DNA from: Patellaria atrata CBS 101060
Taxonomy: Eukaryota; Ascomycota; Dothideomycetes; Patellariales; Patellariaceae
NCBI GenBank assembly: GCA_010093705.1
Contig: MU006103.1
Coordinates: 615,124-679,123, forward strand
DNA: 64,000 bases
Reading direction: 5' to 3'
Program-made: the position numbers and the translations under genes
Part shown: in pieces, positions 1 through 11,980 of the stretch
Numbering within the stretch: position 1 is the first letter of the stretch
Layout: every line of letters starts with the position of its first letter
Notes under the pieces: model-generated
The model's input: the letters and a program-made list of their open reading frames with translations, nothing else
Told to the model about the DNA's origin: nothing
The model's database searches: none

Positions 1-237
1 TCCATGGTCTCGTTGGATGGTCCTCGAGTAGAGAGTAGATACGAACACCTCGAGGAGGGGATGCAAATACAAAGCGTTCAAAGCTCCTTTCAATACTTGT
101 GCAAGGGCTATGAAGACTTCTTTGAAGTCACCTGGACCAAAATCAGATGCAAGCCTCGACTATGGTTAAGGTTGATGATTTATTTACGAAGTTCTGACTT
201 AATATCTATCAAACTCTATTCGCCGTCAATCCTATCC

Positions 238-1451
238 TTAGTCCTGACCGATCGGTTTAGCAGCTCTCTGCCATGCAATTTGAGCCGAACCTGCCGTCAG
301 GGGCGGTGTCACGCCCGTTTCCTTCGGATCATTGCCGATGAAGTTTAGAGGAAAACCCGAATCAAATGGTTTGACAGCTTCCAGTCGTTCGATCTGTTGG
401 AGCGACAAGCGGATGCTGAGCGCGTTGATGTTATCAAGAAGGTGCTCAACCTTACGGCCTCCCACGAGTGGAAACACATTACGAGCCTTTGCCATGACAT
501 ATGCGATGGCGACAGCGGTAGGAGTTGCTCCAACCTCATTACCAACCTCTTCGAGAGCTTCAGAAATTCTGACCTGTTCTTCGCTTTGCTCCGGGCCGAA
601 GAGTTTACGGAGAGTTTCGCCATTTTCTTGCCTCTTCTCAATCTCCTTCCTACTCTGAAATTTGCCTCCTCCAACGACATCCCATGGACAGAGAGCCATT
701 CCAAACTGACGAGCCATGGGAATGATATCGCGCTCAAAGTCCCGCGCGAGCAAGTTCCATCGTCCCTGGTAAACGGAGAAGGGAGTTTTCCCGTGAGCCT
801 TGGCATAGATGTTTGCTGCGCTCACCACCCACGCCGGTGTGTCGGAGGCACCAAGGTAAAGTACCTTCCCTTGCTCTACTAATAAATGCAGACTGTCCAT
901 AACTTCCTCGATCGACGTGGTCCAATCCCACCAATGTATGTAGAGGAGATCGATGTAGTCAGTCTTCAGCTTCTTCAAACTATCGCGTACGCTCAAGTGT
1001 AAGCTCTTCCTGGAATTACCGCTGTAGTTTACCGTCTTCCCCTTGCCGAGTTCGTGCGCGCGGTAGTTTGCCGTATACTTTGTCGCGATGAACATGAGGT
1101 CTCGGTTGCCACGCTCTCGCATCCAGTCTCCAATCCAAGTCTCGGACTCCTCGTTCTGATAATTATTGGACGAGTCGATGAAATTGCCGCCGGCAGCGTG
1201 GTAGTGGTCGAACAGTTTGAATGCCGCTTCCTTGTCCATGCTACGTCACGCTTTCAGTTTCCCCTCTGGTCTCGCGGGATAGATTGGGGCTCGAGAAGAA
1301 CTTACCTTCCCATCAATCCCTCCCATGCCTTCCCAATCGACATGGCGCCGATTGCCAGTGGGGAGACTCGTACACCTGCAGTCGAAGAGAGGATACGATA
1401 ACGACCGAGCTCCGTAGGAGGCTCCGGTGCGGGTGTGAACACTTCTGACAT
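238..1451 (-). CDS. Aldo-keto reductase, norsolorinic acid reductase/aryl-alcohol dehydrogenase type
   Basis: Exons read 1451-1306 and 1240-238, giving 382 aa, the usual size for this family. The intron 1305-1241 has a GTAAG donor, and joining it restores the family motif GSMDKEAAF. The AKR catalytic set is visible: Asp and Tyr in [14 protein letters not shown], Lys in FIATKYT and His in LLYIHWWDW. The C-terminal part carries the NADP-binding region ([12 protein letters not shown]). Proteins of this family reduce aldehydes or ketones with NADPH in the cytosol. It is divergent from the MFS gene, and their shared promoter holds a cluster motif at 1823-1832. A role in reducing the aldehyde released by the A-T-R enzyme, or a later intermediate, is inference. 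It marks the left edge of the cluster in this window; nothing is recognised in bases 1-237. Confidence 0.9.
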
Positions 1452-2544
1452 GGTGGACGAAATTTTAAGGTGACTGACAGTGATAGAAACTTGGTCTCGA
1501 CTTATGAAAAAGGTAAAGTATCGGTAGAACTGGTGAAAGGATACAAACCAACCTTAGGTGTGCATCATGACTGACCATATTATTATCCCATCTAGAATTG
1601 TCGCCTCTGCGTAAACTGGAACTACGGTGCAATTGCGCCCGTATGGTAACCTTATCGCGCAGGATTACCCCGTTCTAAGGATTATCATCTTGTACTGTAC
1701 GCAGGTCCGTACCGAAAAGGTGTTTGCATTCTGGACGATGTCAAATTTCGGGTGGCGGTGGCTAGCCGATCGTGCACCGAAGTTTTGGGCTCTCCAGCTC
1801 CACATTGCCCCTAAGTTTGGGTACTCCGGTCCCAACTGAACTGGCGTAGTGCGCATGCCATCACGCAACCGGAATATCCGCGCACTTTGACATCTTTATT
1901 TTATTTTCTATTTGGATCAGTTTGAAGTACAACTTTTGACAACGGGCGATTGAGGTTTAAGCACTCGACAGACGTCCTATTACTTTTATTTCATTGTTGT
2001 TGTGATCATTGGGAGAATTAGAGCTAAATTTGCCAAGAGTTCGTCTATTTACTTTTCTCCTACCTAGTTTTACCCCTTTCCCCTTCTCTCTCTGAAGTAA
2101 ATATCATTAATTTAAAGCATTCTTACAGTCTCTTCTTGTGCCCAAAACTTCTCATCATCAGCATCTTCTCCCGCTGCTTAATATGTTGTTTTTCACCGTT
2201 CTTTTGCAATGGAGCATTGTAGGGATCATGGGCTTAAAACATATTCCCTTGCATTTCTTGACTATCTATCTATACTGTACAAAGTACTCCATATGACGCA
2301 AACCAGTGAAACCATGCTTGCACCCACTATTGCTGATAAATCCTCACAGCTTTGCTGCAGTAGTACAAATACTGCTGTCCGTAGAGCTACTCGAGGCCCG
2401 TTTTTACTTTTCGCCATTGAGGTGGCACGGGGTGCTCTTGGCCTTGACCAGCTTACACTTTATCGCACCCGCTGTTGTTGGACTATTGTTTTGAATATCA
2501 AACTGTCAAGTAACTTGTCTCACCTTCATAGCAACTGAACGATA
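1452..2544. promoter_or_regulatory. Divergent intergenic region between AKR and MFS genes
   Basis: No convincing gene is present. The only feature I can support is the cluster motif ACTCCGGTCC at 1823-1832, about 370 bp from the AKR start and about 710 bp from the MFS start. Short open frames in this stretch have no family signature. Confidence 0.6.
1823..1832 (+). promoter_or_regulatory. Cluster-wide motif ACTCCGGTCC, copy 1
   Basis: Exact ACTCCGGTCC in the divergent AKR/MFS promoter. The same ten bases recur at 5355, 15740, 18040 (reverse) and 25905 (reverse). Treating it as a binding site is inference from recurrence and position. Confidence 0.55.
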
Positions 2545-4643
2545 ATGGAGCCCTCTCAAGAAAAGGTTCTTGAAGCACATCAGGCGGATAATGGAAGCGC
2601 AGGACATCTGACTTCACCAGAAGATGGCCATCCTCGCGAGAAAGAAACACGAGAAGTCACCGGACCGAAGGTGGGTGTCATTTTCTCTGACAACTCAGTA
2701 GGAATTTCGCGAATTGCTAATCATGTTCGCAGTGGTTTATCTTCGTGACTGCTACTTTCACTGCCATGTTTTTATACTCGCTCGACAACACTATCGTCGC
2801 AAATATCCAACCTGTAAGTCGTCACGGATGCATGTCCATACCCATCCCGTTTTATTTATGCTGATCCGTATTAGACGATCGTAAACAATTTCAACGCTGT
2901 CGATGAACTGCCATGGCTTTCTGTAGGGTTCGTTCGGAAGAATCCATTTATCAGTTTAGGACACTCACTAACTTTTGTTTTCTTGACCTAAAGCTTCATG
3001 GTCGGTGGTCTCGCCATGGTCATGCCATTGGGCAAACTTTATTCTCTCTTTAACGGGAAATGGCTTTTCGTTATGTTCGTCGTTCAGTTCATGGCTGCCT
3101 CCGCTCTATGTGGTGGTGCGCCTAACATGACCGCAGAGATTATTGGCCGTACATGGGCAGGTGCTAGTGGTAATGGTATTTACTACGGTGTGATACATCT
3201 CGTCTCAACAATTACTCTACCGAGGGAACGTCCAGCTTATCTCAGCTTGAAGTAAGGGAAACATCCATCTCTCTCGTCCTCCCACTAACCAATCCCCACA
3301 TTACAGTGGTCTCGTTTGGGGTATGGGAGCAATTCTAGGGCCCATCGTCGGTGGATCACTCGAGTTGGTCTCGTGGCGCTGGGCATTCTACATCAATCTC
3401 TTCTTTGCGATTCCCCTCTTTCCGGCGTACATATTTACGATCCCTTCAAGCCAGCCGGCCCCTCATCTCTCGATCAAGCAAAAACTTGTAACTTTTGACT
3501 GGATTGGGGCCTTGTTAAGCACTGGTAGTCTCTTAACGTTCATCGTCGCCACCAACTTTGGCGGACTAGAGTATAGATGGAACAGCGGTCCCATCATCGC
3601 GTTGTATGCTGTAAGCGGAGTCCTGTTCCTCACATTCGCAATTCAGCAAACTTTTACTATCTTTACTACCCCCGACTCTCGCATGTTTCCAGTGCATCTT
3701 TTACGCAACAGGGAAGTTGTCCTACTGTTCATCATACACGCATGTGGTGGTACGATTAGTTATGTCCCCGTCTATTTCGTCCCCCTTTACTTTCAATTTA
3801 CAAGAGGAGATACAGCCGTTGAGACTGCAGCTCGCTTCCTTCCATTCGTTTTTCTACTGATTTTTGGAATATTGTTGAATGGATATCTTATGTCAAGAGT
3901 TGGATATTACAAACCATGGTTCGTCTTTGGGTCAGTCCTTTGCGTTGTCGCCGGTGTTCTCTTCAGTAAGTTCTCTCTGTTCACTCCAATCATTCAATCT
4001 AGATAAACTAACATGACGTGAAACTTCAAGGTAGGATCGAGCTTACAACCTCGAATCCTGCTATTTACGGCTATGAAGCTCTTCTCGGTCTTGGAGCCGG
4101 CTGCTTTGTCGCTGCAGCTTTCGCTGTTGTTCAAGCGAATGTCGACTTGAAAGACCTCGGATATGCAATTACCCTTATGACAGTTGCTCAAATTGGCGGT
4201 ATCGCTTTCGGCTTGTCAATGTCAGGAGCGACTTTCCTAAATATTGCCATACAAAATCTTGCTGGTGTATTTCCCGATGAGACTCGAGAGACTCTCGTTG
4301 ACGTCGTTTCGGGTACCAGTGGAGACTTTTTGCAGACCCTCAGTGACCAGAAGGCAACGGAAGCACTAGATGCGATTGTTAGAGCAATCCAAGTTCCCTT
4401 TATACAAGTTTACGCTGCCTCAGCTCTGACTGTCATTTTAAGTCTTGCTCTGAAAGTAAGTAAAATCCTTCATAACCAGAAATCATTCAACAAATTGCTG
4501 ACATGTAGCGACATAGTGGAAAAAGGCTTACAACGCTATCCCTATTACCGGTTGAGACTACTAGATGTTACAATTTTGGTATACGAAATGCCACGAACGG
4601 TAGATATATTCTCATTTTCCAACTAGTGCGAGCAAAGGAATGA
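2545..4643 (+). CDS. MFS transporter, DHA14 drug/metabolite exporter type
   Basis: Seven exons (2545-2670, 2733-2813, 2875-2927, 2994-3251, 3307-3965, 4031-4455, 4509-4643) give 578 aa in one consistent frame. The N-terminus is about 40 hydrophilic residues followed by membrane segments. TM1 carries the DHA14-like motif SLDNTIVANIQPTIV, and antiporter motif C is seen as GAILGPIVGGSL. A hydrophilic loop and more helices follow. Family members export small molecules across the plasma membrane by proton antiport. Its place in the cluster suggests export of the product or self-protection. The last exon (starting RHSGKR) is a short unconserved tail; ending in the intron after LALK is the alternative. 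Confidence 0.88.
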
Positions 4644-5497
4644 GAATGGTTTAGCAGAGAAAATGATAAAAATTCTAACCCGCATGACTAATATTCAACC
4701 AGTGTTTGCATGGCTAAATATCTTGAGTCGTACCTCACGAAGCCGTCAGTCATCGGTGAAAATAGTAGGAAAATTATTTCTATTCTAGAATATGCTCTTT
4801 ATGTAACTGCCCACTTTCCTGTTCGTTGAGTTACTTGTTCAGATGAACATGTTTGCCCGATACAAGAAAGGATGTGAGCTTTGTTTTGACGGGTCGATAA
4901 GGTGCTCTGGCCATCATTTAGATCCAATATCATCAGGTATAATCTTGTGTAGATGTTTCCTTAGTTTCGTTTTAAAACGTATGATTTTCGTCTATTGTAT
5001 TTTAATGTTACATTCCAAAATCTAAATTCTCAGAACTCTCCAGGTTTTTTTGAGATAGACCGCAATACGACAAACACTCACTACGTCAAACCCTAAATTC
5101 AAACTATAAACCCTTAAAGAATATGAAGGATAATACGGTAGACATTATTCTACTTCTATCAAAGTATTAGAGAAATATTACGTCCCACTAATTCTGACAC
5201 CCCATAGTGGATCTTCTATTTGCTCTCCATAGCCTCAAATCAGAGCGATTATAACTCTATTACTTGTCTTCGTTAGATTTCTTACTCCATTCCTTCGTCA
5301 CATACCTGGAAGCTTCTATTCTACAAAAAATTCATTCATACAAAGTGATACAAAACTCCGGTCCTGAACGCGGTGTTACACCGTGAAATACCTTACACAA
5401 GCAATTCAGAGAGCGCCTTTCTGCAGACATAAGCACTTATCTCCTGGGAGCAACACCTTTACATTGGTTTATACGAGCCTTGATTTATCTCTACACG
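4644..5497. promoter_or_regulatory. Intergenic region upstream of the hydrolase
   Basis: AT-rich with no gene recognised. Near its right end are the cluster motif ACTCCGGTCC (5355-5364) and a perfect palindrome CGGTGT-T-ACACCG (5371-5383), both within about 145 bp of the hydrolase start codon. Confidence 0.6.
5355..5364 (+). promoter_or_regulatory. Cluster-wide motif ACTCCGGTCC, copy 2
   Basis: Exact motif about 134 bp before the ATG of the alpha/beta hydrolase, with the CGGTGTTACACCG palindrome 6 bp further on. Confidence 0.6.
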
Positions 5498-6857
5498 ATG
5501 AAACTCACACCCGAATGGCAAGCTTTAGAGGTGAAATGGGGGCAGCGACCCAGCTTAAGCGGTACCGTTGAGGACTTTCGTACTGGATATGATCAACTCA
5601 GTTTAGCTCTTGAGGCGCAGGAGAACACACCAGCGGATCCCTCTGTTCACGTCAGTAAGTCGCCGATGAAAAACACATCTCGTTCTTACATTTTCTAATC
5701 ACAAACGTAGGGGACGAGGTTCTACCAAGCGGCTTGACAATACGTATCTACGTGCCCGAGGAAGTTCACGAAAGAGGCCAAAAGCTACCTATCGGGGTAT
5801 AGTAAGTGAAATATACAATACGTTGACCAATCAGTCTTCTAACTTCCGCTTTCAACTATCCAGTGCACACGCTGGGGGGTTTACCTGTGGTAGCCTTGAT
5901 AATTACGGCGAAGATCGTGAGCCTATGTCCCGAGAAGATTTGAACGTTACCAACATAGGCATCTATAGGTCTTTGTCGCTATCTAGTACAGCATGCACCA
6001 TGTGTGCTCGCCTCCGTGGATTATCGACTCGCCCCTGAGCATCCAGTTCCGACACAGCTTCACGATTATCTAGAAGGATATGACTGGGTGAGTAGCCAGA
6101 TATTGTCATATATCTTCCCCCAAGCATAAATTTCATCTCGCTGAGTGTATATACCTAGGTATGGGAACATGCGGAATCACTCGGCGGATCCAAGGAGACC
6201 GTCTTCGCCATTGGCACATCCTGCGGTGGCGGACTCGCTCTCGGTGTCGCGCTGAAATACCTCGAATACGGCACCATGGCGGAGCGAGTCAAGGGGATCA
6301 TTTCCCTCGCTCCAACTACAATCCACCCCCATCACGTTCCGGAAGGGTTTAAGAGACACATTAAGTCGTGGGAGGAGAATAGAGATGCGCCCATTCTGAA
6401 CTACGATTCCTACATCAACTTCACAGGTGCTGTTTCCCTGCGAACTTTGAGCATACTGAAACTAAAGATGGTAGAATAATACAGTAATCAACGGCACGAT
6501 AAACGAAAAGAAAAATCCGGACGTGCATCCGGCGCTTCACCGCCGGCTTGGAGAACTACCTCCCACCTACATCGTTACGTGTGGGGCGGACTTGGTTAGG
6601 GACGATGGCACGATCGTCAAAGCCGTCTTGGATCATGCAGGGTATGCTCTCCCTTTCCCTTATTTCTTGAAGGAAACAATATCCAGTGCTAATGATAACG
6701 TCTCCGGGGGGATAGGGTACCTTGCAAACAAGACAATTACGAAGCTCTACCGCACTTGTTTTGGCTGTATCCCGAGATTCCGGAAGGTGCTGTGTTCAAA
6801 GCAAATACTGCTGCGGCGGTGAACTGGATTATGAAGGCGGGAAGTGTGAGACAATAA
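5498..6857 (+). CDS. Alpha/beta hydrolase fold-3 (lipase/esterase-like)
   Basis: Seven exons (5498-5654, 5711-5801, 5864-5916, 5969-6087, 6159-6426, 6485-6641, 6716-6857) give 328 aa, normal for this family. The oxyanion-hole region reads HAGGFTCG, a variant of HGGGF. It is followed by EDRLCRYL, then VDYRLAPEHPVP, the nucleophile elbow GTSCGG (GxSxG) and GADLVRDDG, which carries the catalytic-acid region. Intron 5917-5968 is needed to join EDR to LCRYL. The expected late catalytic His was not assigned with certainty. Enzymes of this family hydrolyse esters or lactones. In the cluster it could release or trim an ester, which is inference. A cluster motif lies directly upstream. Confidence 0.87.
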
Positions 6858-9154
6858 TGGAAGTGATTTCATAGAAGTAGAGAGGGGTCCCCTGGAGGGG
6901 TGTTTCAATTATCTCCTTTATTATCTCAGGGAGTCACGAATTCATGTGAAAAATAGAGTACTGGTAAAGCTTTCGCCAATAACCCTTAGAATTAGTACTA
7001 TAACCCCTTTTCCAGGAAACCTAGACGATACAGTCTTACTTTACTCTAACCTAATCCTCGTATCAAACCCAACATCTATGAACGTTCAAGTTGCCACCAA
7101 TTTCGATCCCGGAACTCGTCATATAAAACCCGCTACCCACATTCCCTCCCGGGTACCGCTCAAAAAATTCCAACAAGCGGTTTAGTAAATGGTTTAAGGA
7201 AGACTAGTCACCGTAACTTAACTGATAGAGGTCTTAATCTACCTTTCCTATAATTCACTCTACAAAACATACAGCACCTCCAAACGCTATTATGTAGAGA
7301 GTAACAATAGTGATTGTCTTAGCGTATAATTTAGATGGTATATAGATGGGAAAACAGATCAAAGTATGTTTACACATTCCACACTCATAAAAACCTATAA
7401 ACCAGCATTTGGGAGTGGCCTAGTTGTCTACATGTTTCTCGATATATATATGATTTCAGCTTTTAATACCTGATAAAACCGAGATTTAATTCCTATCCCG
7501 GGATCAATTTACAGTAATCACTTCCCCCTTTCCCTACTACTCGTACAAAAATGGCCGAGTTACACTTGGAGAAAGTGTACACCTTATCAATCACTTCGAA
7601 TAATTTCTGGCCGGTGGCTGAATTGTTGTTCAAAGCTTGAATGGAGAAAGCTAAAATTGAGATACGAGAAGAGTAGGATAGACATATCCATTCGTCTCCA
7701 TTATCTTAGATCTTGGCCTCTCAGCTATCTCCAGCCTCTAGATCTATACCAACCATGCGTTAAGTATCAATTCCAATACAAGGTACCGGTAACCTTATCG
7801 ATCCTTACACCGTTGTGTGGGGGTGGGGGGCTCTGGAGTTGGTTTACTTCTCCCGATGTAGGATGCCTATCATCGACGAATCTAGTGCAGCATTTCTAAT
7901 CCCATGTCCCGTTTACTATTGCTTTTCCATCTTCCCGTTTGGTACCACTACCTTACCAACAACGAAGTCACTCACCATGGAGGATGCAGTTCTAGGCAAT
8001 TCACGAACGCATACACATGCAGCGCTGTCGATGTAGTATTTGCTGAGGGTCCGCCATGCCAGATGCAGGGAACTTCAAATGTCATCCCGAGATTCCCCTA
8101 TTGCCGGGCAATCCCCATGGCCGAGAAACATAAGTGAGTCTAATGAGTGTCCGCCACACCCATGGGGAACGAACTACGGTGGTAAACCATCCTCCCCACA
8201 ACTTTATTTCAACGTATGAAGCACTATGGTAAGGCTAAAGCATGCTAAAAAGTAACTGTGGGTGTAACAAACCTGATTGGGAAGGTGAAAGAAACAGATC
8301 TTTCCTGTGGCGTCTGGTATTACCCACCTGCGTCATCTCACCCTAACGTCCCTCTAATATCATTCTTTCTTACCGTAAATCTTGTTTTCTCTTGTCGCTC
8401 AGGCTCGATTGTCACACAATCACCACGCCCGATCTGAATGAGATCTAAGGGACCGCTCTGTCCCAAACTTGAATTATGATACCGTTCTTACACACTTGCA
8501 CGCTTCAGGATTCGGTGTAGTCCCGAAAGCTGGAGGGAGAAAGGAACGCATGTAGCAAATAATGGCGAAAGAGTCGAAAGTTGTCCGTTGGCATGCACGA
8601 CATGTCTCGGCAGACGAAGAATATGGCCCCGAGAACCGAGGAATGCGACCCCAGATGTCACAGCACGCAGGGATAGGTATGGAAATATACCTTTATCTAC
8701 ACCTGGCCACGAAAAAAGCTCGGCACCCCGAGTTAATGCAATTTTGCTGACTTTGCTTTCCATTTTCCCTGTATACCTTGTCCTTCCTAATAATGCTTGA
8801 TAGAGGCTTGTCGCTGCCCTTTGTCTATCACCATTGCTAGCATGCATTGGTACAGTACATGCTTCAAATATCTTGGTCATGTTCCGCCGAATGTAGCATT
8901 TAAGCGGACGAAGTCCAGTGGCGAGTTGCCTCCTCCGCATTCTAGACATATCATAGGCCTAGACGTAAGGCAGGGGGTTTCAATATACAAAAGTAGTTGC
9001 ACTTGGATACTCGTGAACATTGTATCTGTTCTCATACCTACATACGACGTAGTAGAAACCAAAACACTGCGTTGTTCCTCAGTTCAAAATAAAGATTGTG
9101 GAATTTTCTTATTTCGAAATCGAAAAGAAATTGTGTTTGTTGTGTACTACAAAT
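6858..9154. other. 2.3-kb intergenic region
   Basis: No family-recognisable coding sequence, RNA gene or repeat. Several open frames (for example 8488-8949 reverse) lack domain signatures and overlap frames on the other strand. No exact copy of the cluster motif was seen here. Confidence 0.5.
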
Positions 9155-10497
9155 ATGCCAAAAGCACCTAAGAAGTGGACTGCGGAGGAAGACCGAATCT
9201 TGCATCAAGAAGTCATCGCAGCCGGTAAGACAGGCACTCAAAATCCTTCAGAAATCCATCGCGGCTTATGTGTGGCTTTTTTTTTGTTCTAGAGCTGAAA
9301 GTTCCTTTTAGGCGAGGACGGTCGACCAAGAAGTTGGACAGCTATTGCAGCTTGTCTACCAAACCGTACCAATAAGGATTGTCGTAAACGTTGGTGCAAT
9401 CACCTTGTCGGAGGATTACGAAAGGGGCCATGGAGTGACGATGAAGATGAGAGACTGAGGAATTCAATTCAGAAACATGGCCAACAGTAAGATTTGATTC
9501 ATTGTTAAGGACCATAGTTAACAGAGGGTTAGGTGGCCGCTTGTCTCTGAAGACGTTAGAACAAGGAGTGGAGATCGTAAGCATATCTAAGCATTCATCA
9601 TTATTTAGCAACATAGCTAACACATAAGTATCTAGAGTGTGCAAAACGTTGGAATCAGGCCTTAGACCCTGCGATTGATCGCAGTAACTGGACGGAAGAC
9701 GAAGTAAGTAGGTTAAACCAAACAATGAGGAAGATACTGACAAAAAGAATTAGCAAAGAACACTATTAAAAGCTGTGAGAGAGCATGGAAGGAGTTGGAA
9801 ACAAATTCAAGAGCTATACTTTCCGGAGCGTGCGACAAACAATGTCAAAAATAGGTACAATTACGTTGAACGCTAAGTTTCCAGTGCTAATACCATACGT
9901 AGATATACAACGTTGGCAAAAGGGGATAGATTAGGGGTAGACCAAACCCCGAGTGAAATATCCGAAAGTTCCTATAGTGGGACGGAAAGTAGCCCCTCCG
10001 ATTACCTTCAATCTTTTGACATGTCAAGTGAATGTTTCTCAACCGATGCAGCGACATGTTTGGAGAATTCTGATCAGAGTTCGACCCACATACAGAGCCT
10101 TACCACAATACCAGATCCTCTCAATATGGATGAGGTTGACTTCGATTACCTCAATATCGATCCGTTTTTCATGGACTACATGCTTAAATCGATTCCCCAA
10201 GAATCCGACGTACCGAAATTGCAGCAGTGTCCAATATCAGATTTGGAGAAAGAATCAAACACAGGTTATGTTTTCGACAGTCCCATGGCGGATTCAGGCT
10301 ACATGATAGGATTGGACCCATCGGAAACCGTAGTTCAAAATCATAATCTTTCCAATCCACACGCAATGGATAGCGCAGCCCTACAGAAATTTGTAATTAC
10401 TATCGATGAACCGAACCCAGAAATGGTGGGAGACATTATGGGCCTTCTGGTAACTCGAAAGGCGAGATTCAAATCGGAGATGCAGCAAGGTGGTTAG
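9155..10497 (+). CDS. Myb-like regulator with three Myb repeats, in-cluster
   Basis: Six exons (9155-9224, 9312-9486, 9533-9576, 9636-9703, 9754-9854, 9903-10497). The last intron is 48 bp with a perfect branch site TGCTAATAC, and joining it completes NVKNRYTTLAKG. Three Myb repeats are visible: KKWTAEEDRIL...RSWTAIAACLPNRT, KGPWSDDEDERL...QWPLVSED...QCAKRWNQ, and SNWTEDEQRTLLKAV...SWKQIQELYFPER. The tryptophan spacing is that of R1R2R3-type DNA-binding domains. The 190-residue C-terminus is acidic and Ser/Asp-rich, consistent with an activation region. An in-frame upstream start at 9098 is not an ATG, so 9155 is preferred. It is the only regulator within the PKS cluster and the best candidate for its activator (inference). 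Confidence 0.85.
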
Positions 10498-11700
10498 AAA
10501 AGCGGACGGTCAGGTCGTGTTCGAAACCCTGAACAAACAAGATCCTCTGTACACGCTTTTGCGACATTCTTTTGCGACATGCGCTCTTGCATGGCACTCG
10601 TACTACACCCACACAACATAGATAATACATAATACTAGGTATAACTCTTCTTATCTTCGAGTAGAGTACTAATATCTTGAAAGTCGCCATATGGCCTGGT
10701 TGTTTCCAAATTCAAATCGCGATGTAACATAATTCTTGACCGATGATATCGTAAATATCGACGAGGTACGATGAAAACGGGCCGACTGTCCATCATAGGA
10801 AGTTGCCTGCATGGAGGAATTCGGGGTATCTTTGGATCAAGTCTCGAAATTTTGAAGGATCGTCAAGATGTTCTTCCAGCACGGGAATTCCGCGCATTGT
10901 ATCCTCCAGCACGGTAATCATCGCTTTGTGCATGGTAAGCTATGTCTTGCAGTACGGTAAGCTTCGCATTCAAGCACTGTAAGCATTGCATGCCTTGAGT
11001 GGGGTTGGGCATGCGGGCAAAGTCAATGATTGGGGTGGGTGTCTCCTGTACCGTAAAAAGATAGAAATAATGAACTTTCCAGAATATAGTAAGGCTGTGA
11101 ATAGTGGAACTATTGAACTTTAGAAACTTCTCAGATGCTTTCTTTTACTTCATAGTTAAACAATGTTCAAACAACGTACCTGTCCCTTTGTCCTGTTCGA
11201 CGATAAAAGCCCGGGAAAGAATAAACGTCGCCTGAAGTTGCCATGCTCTATCACGAGCAGCAGCTCACCCCGTGGCGTGCAGGCATCGGCGCATTTCTGG
11301 GTGGCCATATCAACAACGTGGGGTATTACTATCAGATTGGTACGCGGTTCACAATCCACTTCGTCCGCACTCACGGTGGCACACTTGAGATCTCTAACAT
11401 CACGCAGGAGATAGATTAAGAAAGCTGCGAAGTTTAGGTTGGGATGAACCGTTGATTTAAACTTGGCGCCTACTGCGGACCGGGCCGACTGCCTAAAACC
11501 CTAAGGCACCTTATCTGGAACTTAGCAGGAACCGAGGGACACCAACCAAACCTTGTTCAAAGCTCTTCTATGCCGGAGAAGAATGTTCCTTTACACTGCC
11601 TCGGGCTGGTATTCGATCTAAGTGCATACAACCACCAAAATTCTCGAGCATTTCGGCGGAGAGAGGTAACAAATCCATCGTTGTTCGCAGGAACACCAAG
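10498..11700. other. Intergenic region with degenerate short repeats
   Basis: No gene recognised. At 10875-10993 about five degenerate units of 20-30 bp share the core GCA(C/T)GGTAAGC followed by a CGCATT-like tail. Their function is unknown. Confidence 0.45.
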
Positions 11701-11980
11701 TGTCAAGGCTCAACCTCAGATTGAAGCTGAAAGGTATATTGCTACATATACACGAAGCCTCAACTTAAGAAAAGAAAGTAAAAGAGAGTATCAGAACAGC
11801 GTGAGCTGTTCTATTAAAGTACAACATGACTAAGCTACTGGATCATGCATGGAGCTTAAACTTAAGGAAGGAAAGTAAGAGAAAGTGCCAGAACAGCGTA
11901 AGTTGTTCTATTAAAGTATAGCATAGCTAAGCCGCTGGATCATCCAAGGCACTTATACCTATCGGGTCTAACCCGTGACA
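11701..11980 (+). repeat. Solo LTR, family A, with target-site duplication
   Basis: The element begins TGTCA and ends TGACA (inverted termini) and is 280 bp long. It is flanked by the identical 5-mer CCAAG at 11696-11700 and 11981-11985. Inside, a unit of about 98 bp is repeated in tandem (from about 11753 and about 11851). Each copy contains the hairpin GAACAGC...GCTGTTC. A shorter single-unit relative lies at 45690-45862. No retrotransposon coding sequence is adjacent, so it is a solo LTR left by LTR-LTR recombination. The polarity given is nominal. Confidence 0.8.

Noticed and set aside
8488-8949. 153-codon reverse open frame
   Set aside because: No domain, no motif, overlapping frames on the other strand and no splice-supported extension.
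9855-9884. 30-bp intron in the Myb gene ending TTTCCAG
   Set aside because: Too short, and it misses the KNRYTTL motif. The 48-bp intron with branch TGCTAATAC fits better.
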